DNA of 64,000 nt. Source: Candidatus Paraprevotella stercoravium. Its GTDB lineage: Bacteria; Bacteroidota; Bacteroidia; Bacteroidales; Bacteroidaceae. Every line of letters begins with the position of its first letter. The first letter of the stretch is position 1. A program made the translations under genes and the position numbers. Below are positions 1 through 8,830 of the stretch, in pieces. The stretch lies in contig CALUIU010000008.1 of NCBI GenBank assembly GCA_944320795.1, forward strand, positions 18,320-82,319. The letters are read 5' to 3'. The notes below the pieces were generated by a model. The model had not been told where the DNA came from. It worked only from the letters and a program-made list of their open reading frames with translations, and made no database searches.

Positions 1-1
1 T

Positions 2-547
2 TTCAACTTGGGAAATGCTCTTTTGTGGCAGCAGAAGCCCAAAGAGGCCATGCAGGAATATGAGAAAGCACTCAAATCGGAAACAAACAAATCAAGATTG
101 GCTACGATATATCATAATATGGGAGTGATATTGCAGAGTCAGAAGCAGTATGGTCCGGCGATAGAATGCTATAAGAATGCTTTAAGGAACCGGCCGGGAG
201 ATGACGGAACCCGTTATAATCTGGTGCTGTGTCAGTATCTCTTGAAGAAGAATCCGCCGTCTGACCAAAACCAGAGCAGTAATCAGGAAAATAAGGACGG
301 AAGCGGGCAAAATAAGAAAGAAGATAAAAACAGCGATAAGAAAGATCAGCAACAGCAGAATAAACAGCAGCAGCAAGATCAACAACAGGGAAAACAAGAT
401 CAGAAGCAACAGGATCGGAATAAAATGTCCAAGGAAAATGCCGAACAACTGTTGAACGCTGCGATGCAAAACGAGAAAGCTACGCAAGATAAGATAAAGA
501 AAGCCATGTCACAGCCACAGAAGAGACGGTTGGAAAAGCAATGGTAA
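2..547 (+). CDS. batC: BatC-like TPR protein, 5' end outside the window
   Basis: The reading frame is open from the first bases (Phe-Asn-Leu-Gly-Asn, a TPR signature), so the gene starts upstream and 181 C-terminal residues are seen. Residues 1-70 form two tetratricopeptide repeats (AMQEYEKAL, AIECYKNALRNRPGD). Residues 85-145 are low-complexity, rich in Gln, Lys, Asn and Asp, and the C-terminus is basic. It lies just before batD and batE, the usual order of the Bacteroidetes Bat (aerotolerance) operon, where BatC is a periplasmic TPR partner. Function is inferred from synteny and repeats; a generic TPR protein is the alternative. Confidence 0.8.
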   Translation, partial: FNLGNALLWQQKPKEAMQEYEKALKSETNKSRLATIYHNMGVILQSQKQYGPAIECYKNALRNRPGDDGTRYNLVLCQYLLKKNPPSDQNQSSNQENKDGSGQNKKEDKNSDKKDQQQQNKQQQQDQQQGKQDQKQQDRNKMSKENAEQLLNAAMQNEKATQDKIKKAMSQPQKRRLEKQW

Positions 548-578
548 GATTTGTTAATTTGTAAAATAAAAAATTAGG

Positions 579-2396
579 ATGATCAGGAAGCAAGCTTTAT
601 TTTTGATATTTCTGTTCTGTATGATCCGTGTAGGAGCTCAGGTGCGGTTTACGGCATCCGCTCCGGAAGCTGTGGTCGAAGGGGAGCAGTTCCGTTTGTC
701 TTTTAAGGTGAATACTCAGGATATTTCTGATTTTAAGGCACCTGCCTTTAATGATTTTGAGGTTCTGATGGGACCGAGCCGTTCTTCAGAATCGAGTTTC
801 AGTATGGTGAATGGAAAGACAACGCAAAGCAGTTCCATAACCTTTACCTATATTCTGAGCGCTTCCAAACCTGGTACTTATTCGATTCCCGGTGCGACCA
901 TACGTTCCAACGGACAGGTCTATAAATCCAATTCCGTGCGCTTGCGCGTCTTGAAAGCGGATGCGACCAACTCTTCCGCACAAAGTTCCGGAGGTGCTAC
1001 CCGTATGCATACACAGCAGAGTGGAAGCCAGATCACAGGAAAGGATCTTTTTATAACCGTGACAGCCAATAAGAAGCGTGTTTACGAGCAAGAAGCGATC
1101 CTGCTGACCTATAAAGTATATTCACTGGTTAATCTGACCCAACTTGCCGGGAATATGCCTGATTTGGATGGTTTTCATACTCAGGAAATTCCATTGCCCC
1201 AGCAGAAAAGCATGACTATGGAGCATTTCAACGGGCGAAATTACGGTACTGTAGTCTGGCGGCAGTATCTGCTTTTTCCACAACGTGCCGGAAAGTTGAA
1301 AGTGCCTTCCGTAGAATTTGAGGGACTTGTCGTGCAGCAGAATCATGCCATAGATCCGATAGACGCATTCTTTAATGGAGCAGATCTGACAACAGAAGTA
1401 AAGAAAAAGATCGTGGCTCCCGGCATGGAAATTCAGGTGGATCCGTTGCCCGACCGTCCGGCTAATTTTTCCGGTGCTGTAGGACAGTTCCGAATTGAAA
1501 GTGCTCTGATTCCTGAAAAGGAGTTGAAATCGAATGACGCTTTGACTCTGAAACTGACAGTCAGCGGAACAGGAAACATGAAACTGCTGACAGCGCCTAA
1601 AGTCAATTTCCCGAAAGATTTTGAGACTTATGATGCGAAAGTGACAGACAATACGCGTTTGGAGCGTAGCGGAGTGACCGGTAATAAAGTTTTTGAATAC
1701 ATTGCCGTTCCGCGTTATAAAGGCGATTACGAGATTCCGGCAGTTGAATTCTGCTATTTTGATCCGGAATCAAAAAGTTATAAGACTCTGAAAACCCAAC
1801 CTTATCAGATCAAGGTGGCTCAGGGGGCAACCCGTTCGGCTTCGGATATGGCCGCACAGAAAGAATTGGAACTTTTGAATTCCGATATACGCTATATCAA
1901 ATCAGGAGCTGACAATTTGCAGTCCGTTGACGAACTGTTCTTTGCATCAGCGTCTTATTGGATCACTTTGGCTGTTCTGTTCCTGTTCCTGATCGTGATG
2001 AGTATTTATCTTCGTATACATGGCCAGAATCTTCAGAATGCGGCCCGTATGAAAGGCAAGCGTGCCAATTCCGTGGCTGCCAAACGTTTGAAAGCGGCCC
2101 GCAAACTGTTGGAAAAACAGCAGGCAGATGCTTTTTATGAAGAGGTCTTAAAGGCTTTGTGGGGGTACGTGAGTGATAAACTTACCATTCCGGTTGCGGA
2201 ACTGAACAAGGAAAATATCCAGCAGCGTCTGATCGAGCATAATGTGGATTCAGCTTTGGCAGAACGTTTCAACGATACATTGAATGCCTGTGAGTTTGCC
2301 CGATTTGCGCCTGGTGATCCGCAAGCTACGATGGATAAGATCTATCAGGATGCGGTGACTGTTATTTCGGAATTGGAAAATGTAATCAAGAAATAA
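579..2396 (+). CDS. batD: BatD, Bat aerotolerance operon protein
   Basis: 605 residues. An N-terminal signal peptide ends near Ala-20/Gln-21. A long beta-rich periplasmic region follows, with the BatD-type opening (RFTASAPEAVVEGEQFRLSF) and repeated Ig-like segments. There is one transmembrane helix near residues 460-480 (YWITLAVLFLFLIVMSIYL), then a basic cytoplasmic tail. This layout is typical of BatD/oxygen-tolerance proteins that work with the MoxR/BatA/BatB group in the envelope. It starts 31 nt after batC and ends 14 nt before batE, so the three are probably cotranscribed. The exact biochemical role of BatD is not established. Confidence 0.9.
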   Translation: MIRKQALFLIFLFCMIRVGAQVRFTASAPEAVVEGEQFRLSFKVNTQDISDFKAPAFNDFEVLMGPSRSSESSFSMVNGKTTQSSSITFTYILSASKPGTYSIPGATIRSNGQVYKSNSVRLRVLKADATNSSAQSSGGATRMHTQQSGSQITGKDLFITVTANKKRVYEQEAILLTYKVYSLVNLTQLAGNMPDLDGFHTQEIPLPQQKSMTMEHFNGRNYGTVVWRQYLLFPQRAGKLKVPSVEFEGLVVQQNHAIDPIDAFFNGADLTTEVKKKIVAPGMEIQVDPLPDRPANFSGAVGQFRIESALIPEKELKSNDALTLKLTVSGTGNMKLLTAPKVNFPKDFETYDAKVTDNTRLERSGVTGNKVFEYIAVPRYKGDYEIPAVEFCYFDPESKSYKTLKTQPYQIKVAQGATRSASDMAAQKELELLNSDIRYIKSGADNLQSVDELFFASASYWITLAVLFLFLIVMSIYLRIHGQNLQNAARMKGKRANSVAAKRLKAARKLLEKQQADAFYEEVLKALWGYVSDKLTIPVAELNKENIQQRLIEHNVDSALAERFNDTLNACEFARFAPGDPQATMDKIYQDAVTVISELENVIKK

Positions 2397-2410
2397 GTAA
2401 AGATTGTAAT

Positions 2411-3154
2411 ATGAAGAAACTGCTTCTTATTTTTGCCTGCATGCTGACCATTGTATCAGCCGCCGCACAGACCAAGGCTGAGGCTGACAGTGCTTATGTG
2501 CAGGAAGATTATGAAAAGGCTATCAGTATTTACAACCAGTTGTTGGAGACTGGAGTTTCTGCTCCTGTTTACTATAATCTGGGAAATGCCTACTACCGTA
2601 AAGGAGATATGGCACATGCCATATTGGCTTATGAACGGGCATATCTGCTGGATCCCGGAGACGCTGATATCCGCTTTAATCTGCAATTGGCACGTACCAA
2701 GACCGTAGATAAGATTACGCCCGAGAGTGAAATGTTTTTCATAACCTGGTTCCGACAGCTGATTGATTTATGCAGTGCGGACCAATGGGGCAGGGCGGTA
2801 GTCGTATGTTTTGCTCTGTTTGTACTGGCTACGTTGGTTTATTTCTTTGTGGGCAGACTGTTGTGGAGAAAGGTCGGTTTTGGAGTGGGTTTGACTGCAT
2901 TGTGTCTGGCTGTACTCTTTCATATATTTGCTTATCAGCAACAGCAGAAACTGCTGCAGCGCTCTTATGCTATCGTTCTGTCTTCATCTCTGACGGTGAA
3001 AAGTACGCCTAGCAATTCGGGGACCGATCTATTTGTGCTTCATGAAGGGACAAAGGTCCAGATTACCGATGATGCAATGAAGGACTGGAAGGAAATCAGA
3101 CTGGCAGACGGTAAGGTTGGCTGGGTTCCTGTTAAAACGATTGAAAGAATCTGA
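2411..3154 (+). CDS. batE: BatE, TPR and SH3-like domain membrane protein
   Basis: 247 residues. Signal peptide 1-19 (ends SAAAQ). TPR units at about 20-95 (YYNLGNAYYRKGDMAHAILAYERA), two adjacent membrane helices near 127-152 and 155-175, and a bacterial SH3-like domain at about 190-245 (LTVKSTPSNSGTDLFVLHEGTKV, ending GWVPVKTIERI). TPR, two helices and SH3b is the usual BatE arrangement. It is the third gene of the Bat run and lies 2 nt before the PAP2 gene. Confidence 0.88.
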   Translation: MKKLLLIFACMLTIVSAAAQTKAEADSAYVQEDYEKAISIYNQLLETGVSAPVYYNLGNAYYRKGDMAHAILAYERAYLLDPGDADIRFNLQLARTKTVDKITPESEMFFITWFRQLIDLCSADQWGRAVVVCFALFVLATLVYFFVGRLLWRKVGFGVGLTALCLAVLFHIFAYQQQQKLLQRSYAIVLSSSLTVKSTPSNSGTDLFVLHEGTKVQITDDAMKDWKEIRLADGKVGWVPVKTIERI

Positions 3155-3156
3155 TT

Positions 3157-3852
3157 ATGGACTGGCAACAACTTATCCATTTTGACCAGCAGCTGCTGTT
3201 GAAATTAAACGGAAGTGATTCTCTGTTCTGGGATGGTTTCATGATGACCGTGACCAGAACCGGGACTTGGATTCCATTGGCTGTTGTGTTGTTTTACGTG
3301 CTTATCAAAAACAATAATATGCGGAACATTCTTTTTATTCTGTTGATGATAGCACTGACCATAACGATTGCCGACCAGTTTGCATCTACTTTCTGCAAAC
3401 CTTATTTCAAGCGATTTCGTCCTACGAACGATCCGATATTAATGTATCAGGTAGATGTGGTTAACAATTACCGGGGAGGTCTGTATGGATTTATTTCCAG
3501 TCATGCGGCCAATACTTTTGGTGTTTTTGTTTATGTGTCTTTGCTGATACGAAACAGGTTACTGACCGCTACGCTTTTTATATGGGCTCTTCTTTGTTCC
3601 TATTCAAGAATCTATTTGGGTGTGCATTATCCGGGTGATATTCTGGCCGGTGCATTGGAAGGAAGCGCGGTAGGAGCATTATTGTGGTATTGCACCCGAT
3701 TATTTCAGCAGAAAAACGGAGGAATCCGTTCTTATATATCTTCACAGTATACCTCTACAGGATATTTGCAGGAAGATGTTCATTTATTGCTTCTTGCATT
3801 TTATCTGACGCTTTGTTATGCAGCGATACAGGGAGTCGTTTATTGGATGTGA
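3157..3852 (+). CDS. PAP2-family membrane phosphatase
   Basis: 231 residues with several hydrophobic helices. The three phosphatase motifs are visible: K81-X6-R88-P89, the Ser-Ser-His motif at 114-116 (SSHAANT in place of the usual PSGH), and SR-X4-GVHYPGD with R151, H157 and D161. The family hydrolyses lipid phosphates such as undecaprenyl pyrophosphate or phosphatidic acid phosphates at the membrane; the substrate cannot be read from sequence. It follows batE after 2 nt, so it is probably the last gene of that operon, and is closed by the terminator at 3871-3897. Confidence 0.87.
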   Translation: MDWQQLIHFDQQLLLKLNGSDSLFWDGFMMTVTRTGTWIPLAVVLFYVLIKNNNMRNILFILLMIALTITIADQFASTFCKPYFKRFRPTNDPILMYQVDVVNNYRGGLYGFISSHAANTFGVFVYVSLLIRNRLLTATLFIWALLCSYSRIYLGVHYPGDILAGALEGSAVGALLWYCTRLFQQKNGGIRSYISSQYTSTGYLQEDVHLLLLAFYLTLCYAAIQGVVYWM

Positions 3853-3870
3853 CAGGTGTGACGGACATAA

Positions 3871-3897
3871 AAAAAGCCAGCGGACAGCTGGCTTTTT
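3871..3897. terminator. Bidirectional hairpin terminator between the PAP2 gene and the lysozyme gene
   Basis: An 11-bp perfect stem, AAAAAGCCAGC (3871-3881) with GCTGGCTTTTT (3887-3897) around a GGACA loop. It carries A- and T-tracts on both sides, so it can end transcription from the plus-strand Bat operon and from the convergent lysozyme gene. Confidence 0.9.
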
Positions 3898-3916
3898 TGT
3901 TTTTTATCGTATTTAT

Positions 3917-4726
3917 TTACCGGATTAGAATATCAATCATGCTGTATCCATCCATAAATTTGCTACGATCAACAGGACCTTTGATTCCGGAAATTCGTCC
4001 TTCCGAAGTAAACTGCCACATAACAAACTGAATATCGTCTGCCAAAACAGGTTCTTCGTCATGATAGCGGGCTATCATATATTTGTATTCCGTGAATTTA
4101 CCTCTTAAGTATTTGTTGTAAAAATGGCTTGAGGTATAGATTATCGGTTTTACCTTATAATAATCTTCTACGTTGATCAGGAATTTCCTTAGTCTGTTAC
4201 AGAATTCATCCAATGAACCTCTTCCTCTGTTTTCAACATCAATAATGGGAATCAGATCTTGTGTAGACAGATCGACTGTTGAGGTAAGGTTCTTGAACTG
4301 ATCTTCGATAGCAGCTGTAGGACTGAAGAAATGGTAGCATCCTACTTTTATGCCGACTCTCCGTGCCTCGCTCAGGTTATAGGCATAAGTCTTGTCCACC
4401 AGGCCTGCTCCTTCAGTAGCCTTCAGATAGGCATATTTCGCGTTGGGATCTTTGGCTACCGCATCCCAGTCTATCTGGTTCTGATAGCGTGACACGTCTA
4501 TTCCATACTTATGGTTTCCCCATTTCAGGTCGTGTCTTCTGACTTCTTCAACGGGCGCGACTAAATCTTCTCCTTTTGTTTTAGGAGCCAACTGATCCGG
4601 TACAGGAAGATGTGCGGTATAAGTTTCTTCGTGTCTTTTGTCCTTGTCTTTTTTATGGTATCCGAATACTGGTTGTGTCGGAATCAGTATTGCGGAACAT
4701 AGAAGGCAAAAGAAATATTTTTTCAT
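3917..4726 (-). CDS. Secreted GH25 lysozyme-like muramidase
   Basis: 269 residues. Signal peptide about 1-22, then a linker and a glycosyl hydrolase 25 domain from about residue 72. The domain opens YGIDVSRYQ (D77) and continues with YAYLKATEGAG (E105), GCYHFFSP, and IIDVE (D163, E165), the acidic cluster on the barrel strands of GH25 enzymes. It therefore probably cleaves the MurNAc-GlcNAc bond of peptidoglycan in the periplasm or outside the cell. The gene stands alone, with its own promoter at 4764-4794 and a shared terminator. Whether it acts on self wall or foreign wall is unknown. Confidence 0.9.
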   Translation of the reverse strand: MKKYFFCLLCSAILIPTQPVFGYHKKDKDKRHEETYTAHLPVPDQLAPKTKGEDLVAPVEEVRRHDLKWGNHKYGIDVSRYQNQIDWDAVAKDPNAKYAYLKATEGAGLVDKTYAYNLSEARRVGIKVGCYHFFSPTAAIEDQFKNLTSTVDLSTQDLIPIIDVENRGRGSLDEFCNRLRKFLINVEDYYKVKPIIYTSSHFYNKYLRGKFTEYKYMIARYHDEEPVLADDIQFVMWQFTSEGRISGIKGPVDRSKFMDGYSMIDILIR

Positions 4727-5054
4727 ATACGGGTTTTTATTTTGTTGTCGAAATAGGAATACACAAAAATAAGGAATAAACCATTTCTATCAAAATCCTC
4801 AGCCTTACTTCTTTGGGTGCAGATTCATTTCTTAACTATCTTTCGCAAAGATGCGTTATCATTCTTATTCTATTGGGAATAATAACCTGTTTCGGGGCGA
4901 TTCCTTTTTATTAGGTTGTATCCTGTTTTGGTATAATTTGTTGAAAATATGTCTTTATAAATGATCTGTTTGTTTCAGTTTGAGAGGATGCAGACTTGTA
5001 TTTTTCTGCATTTTTTCTTATCTTGCATGAGATTTTAACTTAAACTGAAAAAAT
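4727..5054. other. Divergent intergenic region, lysozyme / antiporter
   Basis: 328 bases with no gene. The left part carries the lysozyme promoter. At the right, a weak plus-strand promoter candidate (CTTG 4995-4998, 20 nt, TATCTTG 5019-5025) could serve the antiporter gene starting at 5055. Nothing else recognisable is seen. Confidence 0.5.
4764..4794 (-). promoter_or_regulatory. Bacteroidetes-type promoter for the lysozyme gene
   Basis: Minus-strand -7 box TATTTTTG (4771-4764) matches TAnnTTTG, and TTTG (4794-4791) lies 19 nt upstream as the -33 element. This predicts a start near 4758 and a leader of about 32 nt before the ATG at 4726. Confidence 0.7.
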
Positions 5055-6518
5055 ATGACGTTTACATCAGAAAACATTCTTTTAATTGGTTCGGTGCTGG
5101 TTTTTGTCAGCATATTATTTACTCGGAGCAGTTTCCGTTTTGGCATTCCTGTGTTGCTATTGTTTTTAGGCGTGGGCATGCTTTTTGGTAGCGACGGGTT
5201 GGGAGTTCAGTTCAATAGCGCGTCCGATGCCCAGTTTATCGGTATGATAGCGCTTTGTCTGATTCTTTTTTCTGGGGGCATGGACACACGTTTTCAGGAA
5301 ATCAGGCCGGTTTTGTTCCCCGGCATCTCGCTTTCTACCGTAGGCGTGTTGCTGACGACTTTGTTTACGGGTTTGTTTATTTATTATATTTCCGGATATA
5401 CCCGTGCTGATATCCATTTGTCTTTGTGGGTTTCTTTCCTTTTGGCAGCCACGATGTCATCTACAGACTCTGCATCTGTATTTAATCTGCTGCGTTCCAA
5501 GAATATGAATCTTAAGGAAAATCTTAGACCGATGTTAGAACTGGAGAGCGGAAGCAATGACCCCATGGCCTATATGCTTACGATTGTGCTTATCCAGGTA
5601 GTGACTCTTTCCGGAGCTTCGGCTATGGATATTCTGAAGGATTTCTTTTTACAGTTCTTCCTAGGCGCTTTGGCAGGGTATTCTATCGGTCGTTTTGGGG
5701 TATGGCTGCTGAATAAAATCAGTCTGGTCAATTCGGCTTTATATTCCATTCTGATATTAAGTCTGGTGTTCTTTCTGTTCACGGTTACCGATCTGATTCA
5801 GGGCAATGCTTATCTGGCGGTATACGTTGCCGGAATCGTATTAGGAAATGCCAAGATACCATACCGTAAGGAAGTCAGTAATTTTTTGGACGGACTTACC
5901 TGGTTCGGTCAGATTGTGTTGTTCCTCACTTTAGGATTGTTGGTCAATCCGCATGAATTGTGGCAGGTGGCCGATGTGGCTCTGCTCATAGCTGTGTTTA
6001 TGATGTTGTTTGGTCGTCCGCTCAGCGTGTTTATCAGTTTGTTGCCGTTCCGGAACTTTTCGTTCAAGTCTCGTGTGTTCATTTCGTGGGTAGGTTTGCG
6101 TGGAGCTGTGCCCATTATTTTTGCTACATATCCGGTTATAGCCGAAGTGGAAGGAGCCGGGCAGATTTTCAATATTGTGTTTTTCATCACGTTGCTTTCG
6201 CTGCTGTTACAGGGAACTACGCTTTCTCCTTTGGCCGATCGTCTGGGCTTGTCGGAACCTATGGAGCAGCCACATGACTATTATGGAATTGAGATACCCG
6301 AAGAGACCAAAACTTACCTGACCGACGTGCAGCTTACAGCCGAGATGATGGCTGGAGGAAACCGTCTGGCTGATTTGAATCTGCCTAAGGGGCATTTAGT
6401 GATGCTGATCAAGCGCAACGAAGAATATATAGTGCCCAACGGCCACATGCAGTTGCACGAGAATGATCATCTGTTGGTTATTTCCGAGCGGAAGGAATCA
6501 GAGAATCAGCATGTATAA
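5055..6518 (+). CDS. K+/H+ antiporter, CPA1 family with RCK_C domain (NhaP2-like)
   Basis: 487 residues. About twelve hydrophobic segments fill residues 1-395, with the CPA1 signatures GGMDTRF, TDSASVFNLLR and ELESGSNDPMAYML. The latter carries the conserved Asp of the ion site. A TrkA-C/RCK_C regulatory domain lies near 410-485 (LADLNLPKGHLVMLIKRNEEYIVP split across two strands). This matches the NhaP2/CvrA type, which exchanges cations, usually K+, for protons across the inner membrane. It is monocistronic, ending at the terminator 6521-6555. Confidence 0.88.
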   Translation: MTFTSENILLIGSVLVFVSILFTRSSFRFGIPVLLLFLGVGMLFGSDGLGVQFNSASDAQFIGMIALCLILFSGGMDTRFQEIRPVLFPGISLSTVGVLLTTLFTGLFIYYISGYTRADIHLSLWVSFLLAATMSSTDSASVFNLLRSKNMNLKENLRPMLELESGSNDPMAYMLTIVLIQVVTLSGASAMDILKDFFLQFFLGALAGYSIGRFGVWLLNKISLVNSALYSILILSLVFFLFTVTDLIQGNAYLAVYVAGIVLGNAKIPYRKEVSNFLDGLTWFGQIVLFLTLGLLVNPHELWQVADVALLIAVFMMLFGRPLSVFISLLPFRNFSFKSRVFISWVGLRGAVPIIFATYPVIAEVEGAGQIFNIVFFITLLSLLLQGTTLSPLADRLGLSEPMEQPHDYYGIEIPEETKTYLTDVQLTAEMMAGGNRLADLNLPKGHLVMLIKRNEEYIVPNGHMQLHENDHLLVISERKESENQHV

Positions 6519-6520
6519 GA

Positions 6521-6555
6521 ATAGAAAAAGGGGCTTTCAAAGCCCCTTTTTCTAT
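6521..6555. terminator. Bidirectional terminator shared by the antiporter gene and rng
   Basis: A 15-bp perfect stem (6521-6535 with 6541-6555) around TTCAA, GC-rich core AGGGGCT with flanking A/T tracts. The stop codon of the convergent RNase G gene (6552-6554) lies inside the right arm. Confidence 0.92.
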
Positions 6556-8126
6556 TTGCTGTCTACTTCTTCTTTCATATCGATTTCCTGTCCGTTGCTG
6601 TCATAGAATTCATATTGCAGGAAGGCAAGTTTCTGGCTCGGAATGATTTTTACTCCGAATCCGTATTTCATTTGCCATTTTCGTTTCAGCGACAGAAAAC
6701 CCTGATTAATGTAGGCTGCCACGTAAGGATGTACGTGCAGTGCGAACTGCTTCATTCCGATTTTGTTTACCAGTGTATTGATTTTTCCTTCAAGAGTATC
6801 GGTAAACAAATAGCTGGATTTAATGGTTCCCTTTCCAAAACAAGTGGGGCAGGTTTCCTCTACATTTACGTCCATTACCGGGCGTACGCGTTGGCGGGTG
6901 ATCTGCATCAGGCCGAATTTACTCAACGGAAGAATATTGTGGCGCGCACGGTCCTTTTTCATGTTTTCGCACATGCGCTCATAAAGTTTTTGCCGGTCTT
7001 CCGCTAGATTCATGTCGATGAAGTCCACCACGATAATTCCTCCCATATCTCTTAATCTCAGTTGGCGTGCCAATTCATCTGCTGCACCCAGATTCACGTC
7101 CAAGGCATTTGCTTCCTGTCCGTCTTTTGATTTGGCGCGGTTTCCGCTGTTCACATCAACCACATGGAGTGCTTCCGTATGTTCAATGATCAAATAAGCT
7201 CCATGTTTATAGGAAACGGTTTTTCCAAATGAAGATTTAATTTGTTTGGTGATGTCGAAGTTGTCAAAGATCGGTAACTTTCCGGTATATTTTTTTACGA
7301 TTTTTGCGCTTTCCGGTGCAATGAGGGTTACGTAATCTTTTACTTCGTTGAATACACTTTCATCATTGATGTAGATGTTTTCATAAGATGGGTTGAACAA
7401 GTCGCGTAGCATGGCTACGGTGCGACTGGTTTCTTCGTAAACCAGTTCCGGCAGTTTTGTTGCCTTCTGCACTTTGGTCATGGTGTCTTCCCATCGTTTC
7501 AGCAATATCTTTAATTCGGTGTCAAGTTCAGCCACTCTTTTTCCTTCGGCCACTGTTCTTACAATTACTCCGAAATTTTTAGGCTTGATACTCTGGAGTA
7601 ATTGTTTGAGTCGTGCTCTTTCCTCTGAAGACTTGATTTTTGAGGATACGGAAACTTTATCGCTAAAAGGAATAAGAACCAAATATCTTCCCGGAAAGGA
7701 TATTTCGCAGGTCAGGCGAGGACCTTTGGTTGAAATCGGTTCTTTAACGACCTGTACCAATACTTCCTGACCTGGTTGAAGGATATTCTGCACACTTCCT
7801 TCCTTGTCCAGTTCCGGCTGTATGGTCGCTTTGGCCATGGGATAAAGTTTCTTTCGGTCGCTGACTACTTGTTTCAGATATTTTTGGTAGGAATTAAATT
7901 GAGGCCCTAAATCCAGATAATGAAGAAAAGCGTCGCGTTCGTAGCCCACATTGACAAAACATGCATTGAGTCCCGGCATCATCTTTTTGACTTTTGCCAG
8001 ATAGACATTGCCCACGGCGAATGACACGGACATGCCTTCTTTTTGAAACTCCACCAGTTTTTTGTCCTCAAGAAGAGCAATGGAGATTTCTTTGGGTTGG
8101 ACGTCTACTACTACTTCGCTAGTCAT
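6552..8126 (-). CDS. rng: Ribonuclease E/G family endoribonuclease
   Basis: 524 residues from the ATG at 8126; the frame is open 26 codons further, but MTSEVVVD is the usual family opening and has AAAGAAAG upstream. An S1-like region sits near 38-140 (GNVYLAKVKKMMPGLNACFVNVG). The catalytic aspartates are D324 in VVDVNSG and D368 in VVDFIDMN. The zinc-link CPTC (C426, C429) is followed by FGKGT. No long E. coli RNase E scaffold tail exists, so it is the RNase G-like form that cleaves single-stranded RNA in rRNA maturation and mRNA decay. It follows the 29-residue basic gene and HU on the same strand. Confidence 0.93.
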   Translation of the reverse strand: MTSEVVVDVQPKEISIALLEDKKLVEFQKEGMSVSFAVGNVYLAKVKKMMPGLNACFVNVGYERDAFLHYLDLGPQFNSYQKYLKQVVSDRKKLYPMAKATIQPELDKEGSVQNILQPGQEVLVQVVKEPISTKGPRLTCEISFPGRYLVLIPFSDKVSVSSKIKSSEERARLKQLLQSIKPKNFGVIVRTVAEGKRVAELDTELKILLKRWEDTMTKVQKATKLPELVYEETSRTVAMLRDLFNPSYENIYINDESVFNEVKDYVTLIAPESAKIVKKYTGKLPIFDNFDITKQIKSSFGKTVSYKHGAYLIIEHTEALHVVDVNSGNRAKSKDGQEANALDVNLGAADELARQLRLRDMGGIIVVDFIDMNLAEDRQKLYERMCENMKKDRARHNILPLSKFGLMQITRQRVRPVMDVNVEETCPTCFGKGTIKSSYLFTDTLEGKINTLVNKIGMKQFALHVHPYVAAYINQGFLSLKRKWQMKYGFGVKIIPSQKLAFLQYEFYDSNGQEIDMKEEVDSK

Positions 8127-8244
8127 TTCTTTCTTTTGTTGGTTTATGATCTCATATATTATACAAAGAACAAACTTGCTCTGCTTTTTTGAAAAGCGCC
8201 GCAAGTTTGTTCTTTGTGTTTGTCTACTGACAAGCTACAACAGA

Positions 8245-8334
8245 CTATTTGCTCTTATGTCTGTTCTTTCTCAGTCTTTTTTTACGCTTGTGAGTAGCCA
8301 TTTTGTGTCTTTTTTTCTTCTTTCCGCTTGGCAT
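8245..8334 (-). CDS. 29-residue highly basic conserved Bacteroidetes protein
   Basis: A complete small frame, ATG at 8334 to TAG at 8247-8245, encodes 29 residues of which about 60 percent are Lys, Arg or His. It begins MPSGKKKKRHKMATHKRKK and continues with RLRKNRHKSK. I recall almost identical small proteins, annotated hypothetical, in many Bacteroidetes at this place between HU and RNase G. Such composition suggests rRNA binding, perhaps as a small ribosomal or ribosome-assembly protein; this is inference. It lies 118 nt upstream of rng and 49 nt downstream of the HU gene. Confidence 0.8.
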   Translation of the reverse strand: MPSGKKKKRHKMATHKRKKRLRKNRHKSK

Positions 8335-8383
8335 AGCTTTTAATTTTTATAAGTTAATACTATATGTTAATATTTCTCGGATT

Positions 8384-8662
8384 TTATTTCTTTACAGCAT
8401 CCACGAAAACCTTTGCAGGCTTGAAAGCCGGGATGTTGTGCTCTTCAATAATGATTGTAGTGTTTTTGGAGATGTTTCTTGCAGTTTTCTGCGCACGTTT
8501 CTTCAGAATAAAGCTTCCGAATCCGCGGAGATATACATTCTCCTCATTAGTTGTCAAAGATTCCTTTACGGTGTCCATGAATGCTTCTACCGTGGTTAAA
8601 ACCGTCGATTTGTCAATTCCGGTTTTTCTCGAAATCTCATTTACTATATCTGCTTTTGTCAT
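8384..8662 (-). CDS. HU/IHF-family DNA-binding protein
   Basis: 92 residues, the full family length. It opens MTKADIVNEISRKTGIDKSTV, the HU helical dimerisation region. The DNA-minor-groove arm follows, with GFGSFILKKRAQKTARN and a variable tip ending FKPAKVFVDAV. In this protein the tip Pro is in NIPAFKPAK. It is a nucleoid architecture protein. It is preceded by its own -7 box (8716-8723) and followed by the 29-residue basic gene and rng on the same strand. Confidence 0.93.
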   Translation of the reverse strand: MTKADIVNEISRKTGIDKSTVLTTVEAFMDTVKESLTTNEENVYLRGFGSFILKKRAQKTARNISKNTTIIIEEHNIPAFKPAKVFVDAVKK

Positions 8663-8715
8663 TTTGTGTAAATAATTATTATTTGTAATTCTCTAATTCC
8701 TAATTTTTTGAAGTG

Positions 8716-8723
8716 CAAATATA
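8716..8723 (-). promoter_or_regulatory. -7 box for the HU gene
   Basis: Minus-strand TATATTTG matches TAnnTTTG exactly. The -33 element is not clear. It predicts a leader of about 50 nt. Confidence 0.5.
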
Positions 8724-8798
8724 TAGCTTTTTGGCGAGGAAATGAAATATATTCAAGGATTTTTCTTTAAAAAAGCTGATTATTACTGATTTGGATTG

Positions 8799-8806
8799 TA
8801 TTTTTG
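8799..8806 (+). promoter_or_regulatory. -7 box for mutY
   Basis: TATTTTTG matches TAnnTTTG. Transcription would begin near 8813, only about 18 nt before the ATG at 8831 and downstream of the upstream TTG at 8804, which supports the ATG as the true start. No clear -33 element. Confidence 0.5.
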
Positions 8807-8830
8807 TGCTCTCAAAGTGAAAAAGATTAC

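Noticed and set aside
182..487. Leu/Ile-rich antisense frame opposite the BatC tail
   Set aside because: It is the reverse reading of a Gln/Lys/Asp repeat tract, which gives a spurious hydrophobic peptide.
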